Assembly: GCF_002198665.1 (NCBI RefSeq) | Contig: NZ_MWLM01000005.1 | Coordinates: 1-38,105 of the forward strand | From: Novosphingobium sp. B 225 | Lineage (GTDB): Bacteria > Pseudomonadota > Alphaproteobacteria > Sphingomonadales > Sphingomonadaceae | Direction of reading: 5' to 3' | DNA length: 38,105 nucleotides | In this document: piece after piece, positions 31,215 to 38,105 of the stretch | Layout: each line of letters opens with the position of its first letter | Numbering within the stretch: position 1 is the stretch's first letter | Program-made: the position numbers and the translations under genes | Notes under the pieces: generated by a model | What the model saw: the letters and a program-made list of their open reading frames with translations, nothing else | The model's database searches: none | Told to the model about the DNA's origin: nothing

Positions 31215-31371
31215 ACCCCTCCGTCAGCCGCTTCGCGGCTGCCACCTCCCCATTTGTGGCCTTCGCCAAAAATGGGAAGGATCTGGTTAGGCAGCCCGGA
31301 CAAGATCCTTCCCATTTTTCCCGCAGGGACAAATGGGGAGGTGGCATTTGCGAAGCAAATGACGGAGGGGT
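31215..31371. repeat. Intergenic palindromic repeat, family A, copy 3, halves in swapped order
   Basis: A 157-bp palindrome beginning ACCCCTCCGTCAGC and ending TGACGGAGGGGT, with GGAAGGATCT and AGATCCTTCC near the centre. The blocks are those of copies 1 and 2, but the half-units are joined the other way round (R then L), so the CCTCCGTCA ends are outside and the AGGAT ends inside. It occupies most of the gap between the convergent UbiH-family and mitofilin-like genes; nothing else is seen there. Confidence 0.8.
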
Positions 31372-31410
31372 CTTCTACGCCTGCGGCACCACGTGACCTA
31401 AGGAAGGCCC

Positions 31411-32319
31411 CTAGATCGCCCCCTCCGGAACCACACTCGCACTCGGCGTCGGGCTTGGGCTCGGTTCTTTCGGCTTGACCGGTTCCAGCAGTGCCGTGGT
31501 CTCGATCAGGTCAAGCGCGCGCTGGGCCATGGCATAGCGTTGGGCGCTGCCAAGCCAGTCCTTGGCTCCGGCCGCACCGGGCATAGTCTGAACTTCCTTG
31601 ATCGCGGCGTCGATCTGGCCGGTGCGCAGCAACAGTCTGGCGCGGTCGAGCCGGTTTTCGGGCCGGGCCATCGGCGTTTCATCATGGCGGATCACGAACA
31701 GGCCGGAAAGCTCCCGCTTGACGCGGGCCCAGCCATCTTCGTTGGTGGGGGCCTGGGTCAGCACGGATTCCAGCGCGTCAAGCTGGCCCGCCAGCAGATC
31801 AAGCGTGTTGGGCTTGGCCGCGCTGTCAATCAGGGTGGCGACGGCATTGGGCTGGCTGTTGCCAAAGCGCAGCTTGAGCTGATCGGCCAAGGGCCCCAGC
31901 GGCGCACCGCGTTCGATCGCGCGGCGGCTGGCGAAAGCGACCAGCAGGGCTTCGGCGCGGGTGGTGTTGCCTTCAGCCGCAGCGGCTTGCAGATCAAGCC
32001 GGGCAAGGCGCTGTTCCAGCGCGGCGAGCCGCTGGTCAAAGCCATCGACTGCACCGGCGGTAGTTGGGCCGGCCGTGACCGAGCCGGGCGATGCGGCGGG
32101 GGCAGGCGACGGCAGGGCGGCAAACGGTGCGCTGGCGGCCGGTTTGGCCGGTTCCAGCAAATCCGGCCCGATCTGGATCTTGCCGCTCCACGCCAGCCAG
32201 CCAACCACAGCGCCGCCTGCCAGAAAAGCCAGCAACAGCGTGGTGCCGATCATTCGCAAGCCCGGCCCCTTGCGGCGCGGCGGCAGATTGAGCGGGCGAT
32301 CAAAGAATTCGTCAGACAT
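31411..32319 (-). CDS. Mitofilin-like (Mic60-type) inner-membrane protein
   Basis: Product of 302 residues: cytoplasmic N-terminus, one membrane helix (MIGTTLLLAFLAGGAVVGWLAW, about 22-43), a Pro/Ala linker, a coiled-coil segment (FDQRLAALEQRLARLDLQAAAAE, about 94-116), and a helical C-terminal domain in which ARLLLRTGQIDAAIKEVQTM and the AMAQRALDLIE helix resemble the alphaproteobacterial mitofilin signature. A HemX-type protein is the alternative, since both occur next to hem genes. In mitochondria, Mic60 shapes crista junctions; alphaproteobacterial relatives act on intracytoplasmic membranes. ATG 32319 (MSDEFFDRP) was chosen over 32340. It follows hemD on the same strand by 43 nt. Confidence 0.68.
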   Translation of the reverse strand: MSDEFFDRPLNLPPRRKGPGLRMIGTTLLLAFLAGGAVVGWLAWSGKIQIGPDLLEPAKPAASAPFAALPSPAPAASPGSVTAGPTTAGAVDGFDQRLAALEQRLARLDLQAAAAEGNTTRAEALLVAFASRRAIERGAPLGPLADQLKLRFGNSQPNAVATLIDSAAKPNTLDLLAGQLDALESVLTQAPTNEDGWARVKRELSGLFVIRHDETPMARPENRLDRARLLLRTGQIDAAIKEVQTMPGAAGAKDWLGSAQRYAMAQRALDLIETTALLEPVKPKEPSPSPTPSASVVPEGAI

Positions 32320-32362
32320 GCGGACTTCGTGGCTTCCCATGGCGCGGCGCGACCCGGCCCTT

Positions 32363-33052
32363 TCAAGGGAAGGGGTCTTGGCACATCTGCCGCGCCAAGG
32401 CCAGCAAAGCCTTGTCATTGGGGGCCTGGGCCACAGCCACTTCACCCCAGCCTGCTTCGGCGGCCTGGGCAATGCGCGGCCCCAGCGCGGCGATCCTGAG
32501 CGGCGAGCGACGGATCGCATGGCTGACGCATTGGGCGGTAAGGTGGCGCATCGCTTCGGCTGAATGGACCGCGACAATTGCCGGGCGGCGCAGCAAGTCG
32601 ATCAGGCCGGGCGTAAACGGGCACGGCACGCTGGCATAGGTCACCCGTTCCTCCATGGTCATGGCCTTGGGCAAGGTCAGCGGCACGCGTTCATCCCCGG
32701 CCAGACGCAGCACATGGCGTGTGCCGGGGGGCAGCATATCGACCACCGCCTGCAAGCCGCCGCTGCCGCTGGCGGCCACGGTGAACCCCCGTTCGCGCGC
32801 GGCCTGGGCGGTGGTTTCTCCCACGGCGTAAACCGGCAAGTTTTTGAGCGCATCCAGCCCGCGCCCGCCGTGGCGCAGCACATTGGCGCTGCCGATCAGC
32901 AAGGCATCGAAATCGGCCGCGAGCGGGGCCTGCCAGCTACGCGGCTCGATCGCGAACAGGGGCTGCGCGACCGTCTCCAGCCCTAGCGCCCGGGCCGCCT
33001 CTGCCGTGGCGGCGCAACCGGGTTCGGGGCGGATGACGATCAGCGGGACCAT
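32363..33052 (-). CDS. hemD: Uroporphyrinogen-III synthase HemD
   Basis: HemD cyclises hydroxymethylbilane to uroporphyrinogen III in heme synthesis. The 229-residue product has the weakly conserved family features: IVIRPEPGCAATAEAARALGL at the start, LIGSANVLRHG, PVYAVGETTAQAARERGF (about 74-91) and the final GPRIAQAAEAGW. HemD sequences diverge widely, so the position directly behind hemC strengthens the call. ATG 33052 is 4 nt after the hemC stop, with AGAAGGAT inside the end of hemC. Confidence 0.88.
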   Translation of the reverse strand: MVPLIVIRPEPGCAATAEAARALGLETVAQPLFAIEPRSWQAPLAADFDALLIGSANVLRHGGRGLDALKNLPVYAVGETTAQAARERGFTVAASGSGGLQAVVDMLPPGTRHVLRLAGDERVPLTLPKAMTMEERVTYASVPCPFTPGLIDLLRRPAIVAVHSAEAMRHLTAQCVSHAIRRSPLRIAALGPRIAQAAEAGWGEVAVAQAPNDKALLALARQMCQDPFP

Positions 33053-33056
33053 GTGC

Positions 33057-33992
33057 CTATCCTTCTGGGCCGGAAAAATGCACCCGCACTGCATCGGGCG
33101 CACTTGCCAGCAATTGTGCCGCCAGTGCAGCCGGGCCGTTCGCGTCATCGGGGGCGAAGCGGGCGGTCAGCTCTACCTTGTCGGCGCCGTCCGGGCTGTA
33201 GATCGCGGCGCGCATCACCAGTTCGCTGCCGTCCGGCTCGGTCAGCACGGCGATCGGGCTGTGGCAATTGCCGCCAAGGCCCGCCAGCAGCGCGCGTTCG
33301 GCCATCACCGCGTGGCGGCTGGGTGTGTGGTCAATGGCGGAGAGCAGGCGGCGCGTTTCATGGGCATCGAGCCGGCATTCGATCGCGATGGCGCCTTGCC
33401 CCGGCGCGGGCAGCCATTCGTGCGCATCGAGTGCGTGACCGGTGCCGCTTTCGCCCAGCCGGTTCAGGCCCGCGCGGGCCAGCAGCGTGGCATCGGCTTC
33501 GCCCGCCGCCAGCTTGGCAAGCCGGGTGGCGACATTGCCGCGGAACGAGATCACTTTGAGATCGGGCCGGGCGTGGAGCAATTGCGCGGCGCGGCGCGGG
33601 GCACTGGTGCCAACCACCGCGCCCTGCGGCAAAGCGCGAATGCTCTCCGCGCCGACCAGCACATCGCGAACGTCCTCACGTGGGAGCACGGCGGCGATGA
33701 CGAGTTCGGCGGGGCGCAGCGTCTCCACGTCCTTCAGGCTGTGGACTGCAAAGTCGATCTCACCGGTCAGCAGCCAGTGGTCCAGTTCCTTGGTCCACAG
33801 TGCCTTGCCGCCGATTTCGGCGAGCGGGCGGTCCTGAATCTTGTCACCGCTGGCGGTGACGGGCACGATTTCCACCTCCAGCCCGGGGTGGGCGGCGCAG
33901 AGGCGGGCCTTCGCCTCCTCGGCCTGAGCCATGGCGAGCGGGGAGCGGCGAGTACCGAGCCGGAGCGGACGAGTGGACGCAAAGCTGTTCAT
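33057..33992 (-). CDS. hemC: Hydroxymethylbilane synthase HemC (porphobilinogen deaminase)
   Basis: HemC joins four porphobilinogens into hydroxymethylbilane. The 311-residue product is full length: LRLGTRRSPLAMAQ at the start, VTASGDKIQDRPLAEIGGKALWTKELD, DFAVHSLKDVET with the catalytic Asp/Lys region, VVGTSAPRRAAQL, and the dipyrromethane-cofactor Cys in GLGGNCHSPIA. The ATG has an AGGA site, and the gap to divergent tsaD is only 44 bp, so promoters may lie within that gap and the start of tsaD. It is first in a hemC-hemD-mitofilin-like operon. Confidence 0.96.
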   Translation of the reverse strand: MNSFASTRPLRLGTRRSPLAMAQAEEAKARLCAAHPGLEVEIVPVTASGDKIQDRPLAEIGGKALWTKELDHWLLTGEIDFAVHSLKDVETLRPAELVIAAVLPREDVRDVLVGAESIRALPQGAVVGTSAPRRAAQLLHARPDLKVISFRGNVATRLAKLAAGEADATLLARAGLNRLGESGTGHALDAHEWLPAPGQGAIAIECRLDAHETRRLLSAIDHTPSRHAVMAERALLAGLGGNCHSPIAVLTEPDGSELVMRAAIYSPDGADKVELTARFAPDDANGPAALAAQLLASAPDAVRVHFSGPEG

Positions 33993-34036
33993 GCGCCGCT
34001 TGTCCTATTCGTCATTCTCTTTAAGGGGAAGTGGGG

Positions 34037-35065
34037 ATGGGGATCGTTCTCGGCATCGAAAGCTCCTGTGACGAGACGGCAGCCGCGCTGGTGGACAGCG
34101 AGCGGCGTATTCTGGCGCAGCGGATCGCCAGTCAGGACGCTGAACACGCGCCTTACGGCGGGGTCGTTCCCGAAATCGCCGCCCGCGCCCATGCAGACCG
34201 GCTGGCTCCCCTGATCGAAGCTACGCTGGCCGATGCCGGGATGACTTTGGCCGATGTCGATGCGATTGCCGCCACGGCCGGGCCGGGGCTGATCGGCGGG
34301 GTGATGGTCGGGCTGGTCACTGCCAAGGCGCTGGCGATGGCCAGCGACAAGCCGCTGATCGCGATCAACCATCTGGAAGGCCACGCGCTGTCACCCCGGC
34401 TGGCCGATGCTTCGCTGCAGTATCCCTATCTGTTGCTGCTGGTATCGGGCGGGCATTGCCAGATCCTGCTGGTCGAAGGGGTGGGCCGTTATACCCGGCT
34501 TGCCACCACGATCGACGACGCGCTGGGCGAGGCGTTTGACAAGACCGCCAAGATCCTGGGGCTGGGCTATCCGGGCGGCCCGGCGGTGGAGCGGCTGGCA
34601 CGCTCGGGCAATCCCAAGGCCGTCCCCTTGCCGCGTCCGCTGGTGGGCAGCGGCGAAGTGCATTTCTCTTTCGCCGGGCTGAAAAGCGCGGTCTTGCGGG
34701 CGAAGCAGGCCGCAGCCCATAGCGACGCTGATATTGCCGCCTCGTTCCAGCAAGCCGCGATCGATTGCGTGATTGACCGGAGCCGGATCGCGCTGGGCTC
34801 GGCCAAAAACCCGACCGCGCTGGTGGTGGCCGGCGGGGTTGCCGCCAATCAGGCGATGCGCGGCGCGCTGGAGGCCTTGGCGGCGCAGCACGGCCTGCCC
34901 TTTGTTGCCCCGCCAATGGCGCTGTGCACCGATAATGCGGCGATGATCGCCTGGGCCGGGATCGAACGGCTCGGCCAGTCCGATCCGCTTGACCTTGCCG
35001 CCCGCCCGCGCTGGCCGCTTGATCCCGATGCCGCCCCGGTGCGCGGTGCGGGGGTCAAGGCATGA
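34037..35065 (+). CDS. tsaD: tRNA threonylcarbamoyladenosine synthesis protein TsaD
   Basis: TsaD transfers the threonylcarbamoyl group to A37 of ANN-decoding tRNAs, with TsaB and TsaE. The 342-residue product has the ASKHA fold: [16 protein letters not shown] at the start, [15 protein letters not shown], the metal-binding INHLEGH motif, [30 protein letters not shown], and the late [13 protein letters not shown] and [14 protein letters not shown] with the last metal-binding Asp. ATG 34037 has AAGGGG 8 nt upstream; GTG 34031 is in frame but less well placed. It overlaps gpsA by 4 nt. Confidence 0.96.
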   Translation: MGIVLGIESSCDETAAALVDSERRILAQRIASQDAEHAPYGGVVPEIAARAHADRLAPLIEATLADAGMTLADVDAIAATAGPGLIGGVMVGLVTAKALAMASDKPLIAINHLEGHALSPRLADASLQYPYLLLLVSGGHCQILLVEGVGRYTRLATTIDDALGEAFDKTAKILGLGYPGGPAVERLARSGNPKAVPLPRPLVGSGEVHFSFAGLKSAVLRAKQAAAHSDADIAASFQQAAIDCVIDRSRIALGSAKNPTALVVAGGVAANQAMRGALEALAAQHGLPFVAPPMALCTDNAAMIAWAGIERLGQSDPLDLAARPRWPLDPDAAPVRGAGVKA

Positions 35066-36078
35066 CCCCGGATCAAGCTCAGGGCAAGCCGATCGGGGTA
35101 ATCGGCGGCGGGGCCTGGGGCACCGCACTGGCGCAGGCGATGGCCAGCGACGGCTCCCAGGTGCTGCTGTGGGCGCGCGAGGCGGAACTGGTGGCGGAAA
35201 TCAACGCAGCCCACACCAACACCCTGTTTCTGCCCGGCGCAAAACTCGCTTCGACGATCCGCGCCACGGGCGATCTGGCCGATCTGGCGGCATTGCCAGT
35301 GCTGCTGGTGGTGGTCCCGGCGCAGCATCTGGCGCGCGTGCTGGCGGATCTGCCGCGCGGCGCCTGCGATCTGGTGCTCTGCGCCAAGGGGATCGAGGCG
35401 GGGACCGGGCGGCTGATGGCCGATGTCGCCGCGCAGGCCGCGCCGGGGGCAACCATCGCTGTGTTATCCGGCCCGACGTTCGCCCACGAAGTTGCCGCTG
35501 GTCTGCCCACCGCCGTCACCCTTGCCTGCGCTGGCGGGGAAGACCAGTGGCAGCGGCTCGCCCCGGCATTGTCGCGGCCCTCGCTGCGGCCGTACTATTC
35601 GGATGACGTCACCGGCGCGGAGATCGGCGGGGCGGTCAAGAACGTGCTGGCGATTGCCTGCGGGGTGGTTGACGGGCTGGGCCTGGGCCAGAACGCCCGC
35701 GCCGCGCTGATCGCGCGGGGCTATGCCGAAATGCTGCGGTTCGGGCTGGCGCGCGGGGCGCGGGCGGAGACGCTGGCGGGGCTGTGCGGGCTGGGCGATC
35801 TGGTGCTGACCTGCTCCTCCACGTCCAGCCGCAATTTCTCGCTTGGCAAGGCACTGGGCGAAGGGCTGAGCGCGGCTGAAGCACTGGCGGGCAAGAACAG
35901 CGTGGCCGAAGGCGCATCGACCGCCCCCGTGCTGGCTGAACTGGCGCGGAGGGACGGGATTGACATGCCGATCGTCGATGCGGTCTGCGCCCTGCTGGAC
36001 GGCGCGGCCCCGGCCAAGGCGGTTGTCGCCGCGCTGCTGGCCCGTCCACTCAAGGCCGAACTGGAACAAGGCGCGTGA
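35062..36078 (+). CDS. gpsA: NAD(P)-dependent glycerol-3-phosphate dehydrogenase GpsA
   Basis: GpsA reduces dihydroxyacetone phosphate to sn-glycerol 3-phosphate, the backbone of phospholipids. The 338-residue product has the N-terminal Rossmann motif [15 protein letters not shown] (about 11-25), the family segments [18 protein letters not shown] and [23 protein letters not shown] with the catalytic Lys, and [19 protein letters not shown] (about 244-262). Start ATG overlaps the tsaD stop, and its stop overlaps the GTG of the flippase gene, so tsaD, gpsA and the flippase gene appear to be one coupled operon. Confidence 0.96.
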   Translation: MTPDQAQGKPIGVIGGGAWGTALAQAMASDGSQVLLWAREAELVAEINAAHTNTLFLPGAKLASTIRATGDLADLAALPVLLVVVPAQHLARVLADLPRGACDLVLCAKGIEAGTGRLMADVAAQAAPGATIAVLSGPTFAHEVAAGLPTAVTLACAGGEDQWQRLAPALSRPSLRPYYSDDVTGAEIGGAVKNVLAIACGVVDGLGLGQNARAALIARGYAEMLRFGLARGARAETLAGLCGLGDLVLTCSSTSSRNFSLGKALGEGLSAAEALAGKNSVAEGASTAPVLAELARRDGIDMPIVDAVCALLDGAAPAKAVVAALLARPLKAELEQGA

Positions 36079-37550
36079 GCGAGCAATCCCAGCAGGACAT
36101 TCAGGCCCTGGCCAAGGGCGGGCGCACCAATATTCTGGGTTTCGTGATCCGGCTGGGCGGCACCGCGCCGTTCCTGTTCATCGCTGCGCGGCTCTATGGC
36201 AAAGTCCCGCTCGGCCGCTTTGCAGCGGCGCTGGTGATGATCGAGCTGGTCGGGCAGCTCTGCACCCTGGGGCAGAAGCGTGGCCTGGCCCAGCGCCTGT
36301 CGGAAGATGGCGATCACCCGGCCAATACGGTCGGCGATGCCATGCTGCTCAGCGGCACGATCGCCGTGGTGATCGGTGCGCTGTTCTGGTGCTTTCCGGG
36401 GATCCTGTTTCCCAATGGCAATTACACTCTGGCTGACCGGCTGCTGGTAATCTCGATCCTGCCCGCCACCCTGACCGACGTGGCGCTTTCGGCGCTGGCC
36501 TATCGCTATGATGTCGCCACATCGGTGCGCAGCCGCGCGATTGTGGAGCCGTGGACCCGTTCGATCGCGGCGCTGGCGCTGTTCTATGTTGTCCCGGCCA
36601 GCGGGCTGTCGATCGCTTATATCCTCTCGATCTGGACCGCGGCGCTGGCCGCGCTGTGGCCGCTCTATCGCAGCTATGGCTTGCCGCGGGACTGGCACCC
36701 GCACCCTTTGCGGATCTGGCAGCTGGGCGTGCGCAACCTGCCGCTGGCCATGGCCGATGCGGTGGAATGGGGCACGCGCAAGCTTGACATATTCGTGCTG
36801 CGTTTCTTCGTCGGGGAAGGCGCCCTGGGGGTCTATTACTTCGCCCAGCAAGTCGCGACCTTGCCGCAGAAGCTCAAGACCAGCTTCGAACCGATCCTGG
36901 GCCCGGTGATCACCCGCAACCTGCGCGAAGGCAATCTGGATGCGATTGCCAAGCAGGTCCGGCAGGTCGGATTCTGGGTGATGGCCGCGCAGGCCGGGAT
37001 CGCGCTGGCGCTGGCGATTCCGGGGCAGGCGGTGATGGGGCTGGGCGGGCGCGATTTCGTGGGCGGCACCGGCGCGCTCGCGTTCCTGCTGATCGCCGAA
37101 GTCGTTGCCAGCACCGCCGTGGTGAGCGAGGCCGCGCTGGTCTATGTCCAGCGCTTCCGCAATCTGCTGGTCTCCCTGGCGACGATCGCGTTTCAGGCGC
37201 TGCTGACCCTGGCCGGGATCATGTGGGTCGATCACCTGGGGCTGAACCAGAATTTCCACGCCGCCGCCGCAGCCGCCGCGCTGATGGTTTCGCTTGGCAC
37301 GGCATCGCTGGTCAAGGCGCGGATGTTGGGCAACTATCTGCAGGCCCCGGTCAACACCTGGCGCTGGGCGCTGATCTGGGCCGTCGCAGCGGCGGGGCTG
37401 ACCGGCTGGGCCGTCACCCGGTTCCTGCCCGAATGGGCCGAACTGGCGCTGGGCATTCCGGCGATCCTGGCGGTCTATTGCTGGGTGATCTGGCACAAGG
37501 GCTTTGGCCCGGATGACCGGGTGCTGTTCCGCAAGAACGTGGCGGAGTAG
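36075..37550 (+). CDS. Polysaccharide/lipid flippase of the MOP superfamily (Wzx-like)
   Basis: Integral membrane protein of 491 residues with 12-14 predicted helices, starting after a short cytoplasmic N-terminus with TNILGFVIRLGGTAPFLFIAARLYG. The layout and segments such as GTRKLDIFVLRFFVGEGALGVYYFAQQVA and LKTSFEPILGPVI match oligosaccharide flippases (Wzx/MurJ-related, MOP superfamily), which move undecaprenyl-linked sugars across the inner membrane. MurJ itself is less likely given the Wzx-type signature. No glycosyltransferase adjoins, so the cargo is unknown. The GTG start overlaps the gpsA stop as GTGA. Confidence 0.82.
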   Translation: MSEQSQQDIQALAKGGRTNILGFVIRLGGTAPFLFIAARLYGKVPLGRFAAALVMIELVGQLCTLGQKRGLAQRLSEDGDHPANTVGDAMLLSGTIAVVIGALFWCFPGILFPNGNYTLADRLLVISILPATLTDVALSALAYRYDVATSVRSRAIVEPWTRSIAALALFYVVPASGLSIAYILSIWTAALAALWPLYRSYGLPRDWHPHPLRIWQLGVRNLPLAMADAVEWGTRKLDIFVLRFFVGEGALGVYYFAQQVATLPQKLKTSFEPILGPVITRNLREGNLDAIAKQVRQVGFWVMAAQAGIALALAIPGQAVMGLGGRDFVGGTGALAFLLIAEVVASTAVVSEAALVYVQRFRNLLVSLATIAFQALLTLAGIMWVDHLGLNQNFHAAAAAAALMVSLGTASLVKARMLGNYLQAPVNTWRWALIWAVAAAGLTGWAVTRFLPEWAELALGIPAILAVYCWVIWHKGFGPDDRVLFRKNVAE

Positions 37551-37589
37551 CTTTCGCCTTGTGGCGTTAGCGCTATGTGGCGGGGTTTG

Positions 37590-37765
37590 AATAGTTCACG
37601 CAGAGGCGCGGAGAAGAAAGTGGAGGCGCGGAGGGGGGGAGTGCCTTGGCCCCCTGCCTCATGCTGCCGCAGGCCTTGTCTTGTCCCGGATGGTAAAGGG
37701 GCTGCGCCCCCACAGGCTACATCCTCCGCGCCTCCTTTCTTCCTCTGCGCCTCTGCGTGAACCAT
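37590..37765. repeat. Intergenic palindromic repeat, family B, copy 2
   Basis: A roughly 170-bp imperfect palindrome with arms AGTTCACGCAGAGGCGCGGA at left and CTCTGCGCCTCTGCGTGAAC at right, and inner blocks GGAGGCGCGGAGG and CCTCCGCGCCTCC. It shares its termini and block order with the copy at 24512, but has GC in place of AC at several paired sites, so the pairs have co-varied. It lies in the 303-bp gap between the flippase gene and the last gene. The rest of that gap holds a promoter and no other coding sequence. Confidence 0.75.
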
Positions 37766-37792
37766 CCCGCCCGCTCAGGCCCAAGCCCCCGG

Positions 37793-37821
37793 TTGTCGCC
37801 CGCGCCCTCCCGGCCTATGTT
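37793..37821 (+). promoter_or_regulatory. Probable housekeeping promoter of the last gene
   Basis: TTGTCG (37793-37798), a 17-base spacer and TATGTT (37816-37821), similar to the promoter at 29963. The start point near 37828 leaves about 26 nt before the ATG, which has AGGGACA as a ribosome site. Confidence 0.45.
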
Positions 37822-37853
37822 ACCCGCCGCAGCAGAATTCAGGGACAAGCACG

Positions 37854-38105
37854 ATGATCGAGATGACCGAAGCGAACTGGATGGTGTTTGCCGCCGTGCT
37901 GGCGCTGGCCTTGCTGATTGCCTGGTGGCTGTTCGGCCGCGCGGCGACCCCGCGTGAGCGCAGCTACCGCCCGGACGTGCTGGATGAAGGCGTCGGCCCG
38001 GCGCAGCGCAATCAGGCGCTGATTGATGCCGCCCCGGCAGCGCAGATCGTGCCGCCGCCGCTGGCCTCTGATGCGCTGGGCGGGATGGGCGAAGTGGTGG
38101 CCGCT
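37854..38105 (+). CDS. Partial membrane-anchored hypothetical protein
   Basis: The reading frame is open from ATG 37854 to the window edge (84 codons). The N-terminus is a single membrane helix (WMVFAAVLALALLIAWWLFG, about 9-28), then a basic segment with RERSYRPDVLDEGVGPAQRNQALI and a Pro/Ala linker. The DVLDEG-PAQRNQALID type of sequence is familiar from small sphingomonad membrane proteins that end in a helix-hairpin-helix-like domain; that part, if present, lies beyond the window, so no function is claimed. Confidence 0.7.
   Translation, partial: MIEMTEANWMVFAAVLALALLIAWWLFGRAATPRERSYRPDVLDEGVGPAQRNQALIDAAPAAQIVPPPLASDALGGMGEVVAA

Noticed and set aside
35721..37496. 591-codon open frame antisense to gpsA and the flippase gene
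   Set aside because: Same cause; both plus-strand genes have family motifs and coupled starts, while the minus product is Gln/Arg-rich without domains.
1..38105. CRISPR array, tRNA, rRNA, transposase or prophage genes
   Set aside because: No regularly spaced direct repeats, cloverleaf-type sequences, transposase motifs or phage structural genes were recognised on either strand.

Overview
The window is a GC-rich, gene-dense chromosomal segment of an alphaproteobacterium, most likely of the order Sphingomonadales (a Novosphingobium/Erythrobacter-type organism; the genus cannot be settled from sequence reading alone). The pointers are the flgB-to-flgG operon style, an FnrL-type regulator beside a ccoNOQP-GHIS cluster, LigAB-type extradiol dioxygenase genes, a PhoK-like phosphatase, a mitofilin-like gene behind hemC-hemD, and intergenic palindromes rich in CCTCCCC and CGCAGAG. 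No CRISPR array, tRNA, rRNA, insertion sequence or prophage gene was seen.

Region 1 (1-9896) is flagellar. On the minus strand flgB-C-D-E-F-G run into a partial flgH at the left edge, behind a textbook sigma-54 promoter (3620-3636). Divergently, a very small MotA-like/ExbD-like pair is coupled to flgA, followed by a hairpin, a possible sigma-28 promoter, flgM and flgN. A second textbook sigma-54 promoter (6118-6134) precedes a lytic transglycosylase, flhA and fliA. The picture is a hierarchy: sigma-54 makes the rod/hook, export gate and FliA, while anti-sigma FlgM may sit under FliA. FlgE and FlgD are both short forms.

Region 2 (9935-20904) is a micro-oxic respiration module: fnrL, an ompW-like porin, the cbb3 oxidase operon ccoNOQP, its assembly operon ccoGHIS, an unrecognised small Cys-rich protein, and oxygen-independent hemN. 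FNR/FixK-type boxes precede ccoN (11482-11495) and hemN (19542-19555). A third, perfect box (22452-22465) lies between divergent ligAB and an SDR gene, which suggests that the regulon reaches aromatic ring cleavage.

Region 3 (21138-31212) is mixed metabolism: ligBA, an SDR dehydrogenase, a DUF5694/TraB-like exported protein, a beta-lactamase-fold hydrolase, a DsbD-type thiol reductase, a PhoK-like alkaline phosphatase and a UbiH-family monooxygenase. Region 4 (31411-37550) is housekeeping: the mitofilin-like gene with hemD and hemC on the minus strand, then tsaD, gpsA and a polysaccharide flippase overlapping on the plus strand. A membrane-anchored protein runs off the right edge.

Intergenic gaps in regions 3 and 4 are filled by two families of large imperfect palindromes (20913-21020, 29830-29946, 31215-31371; and 24512-24692, 37590-37765).
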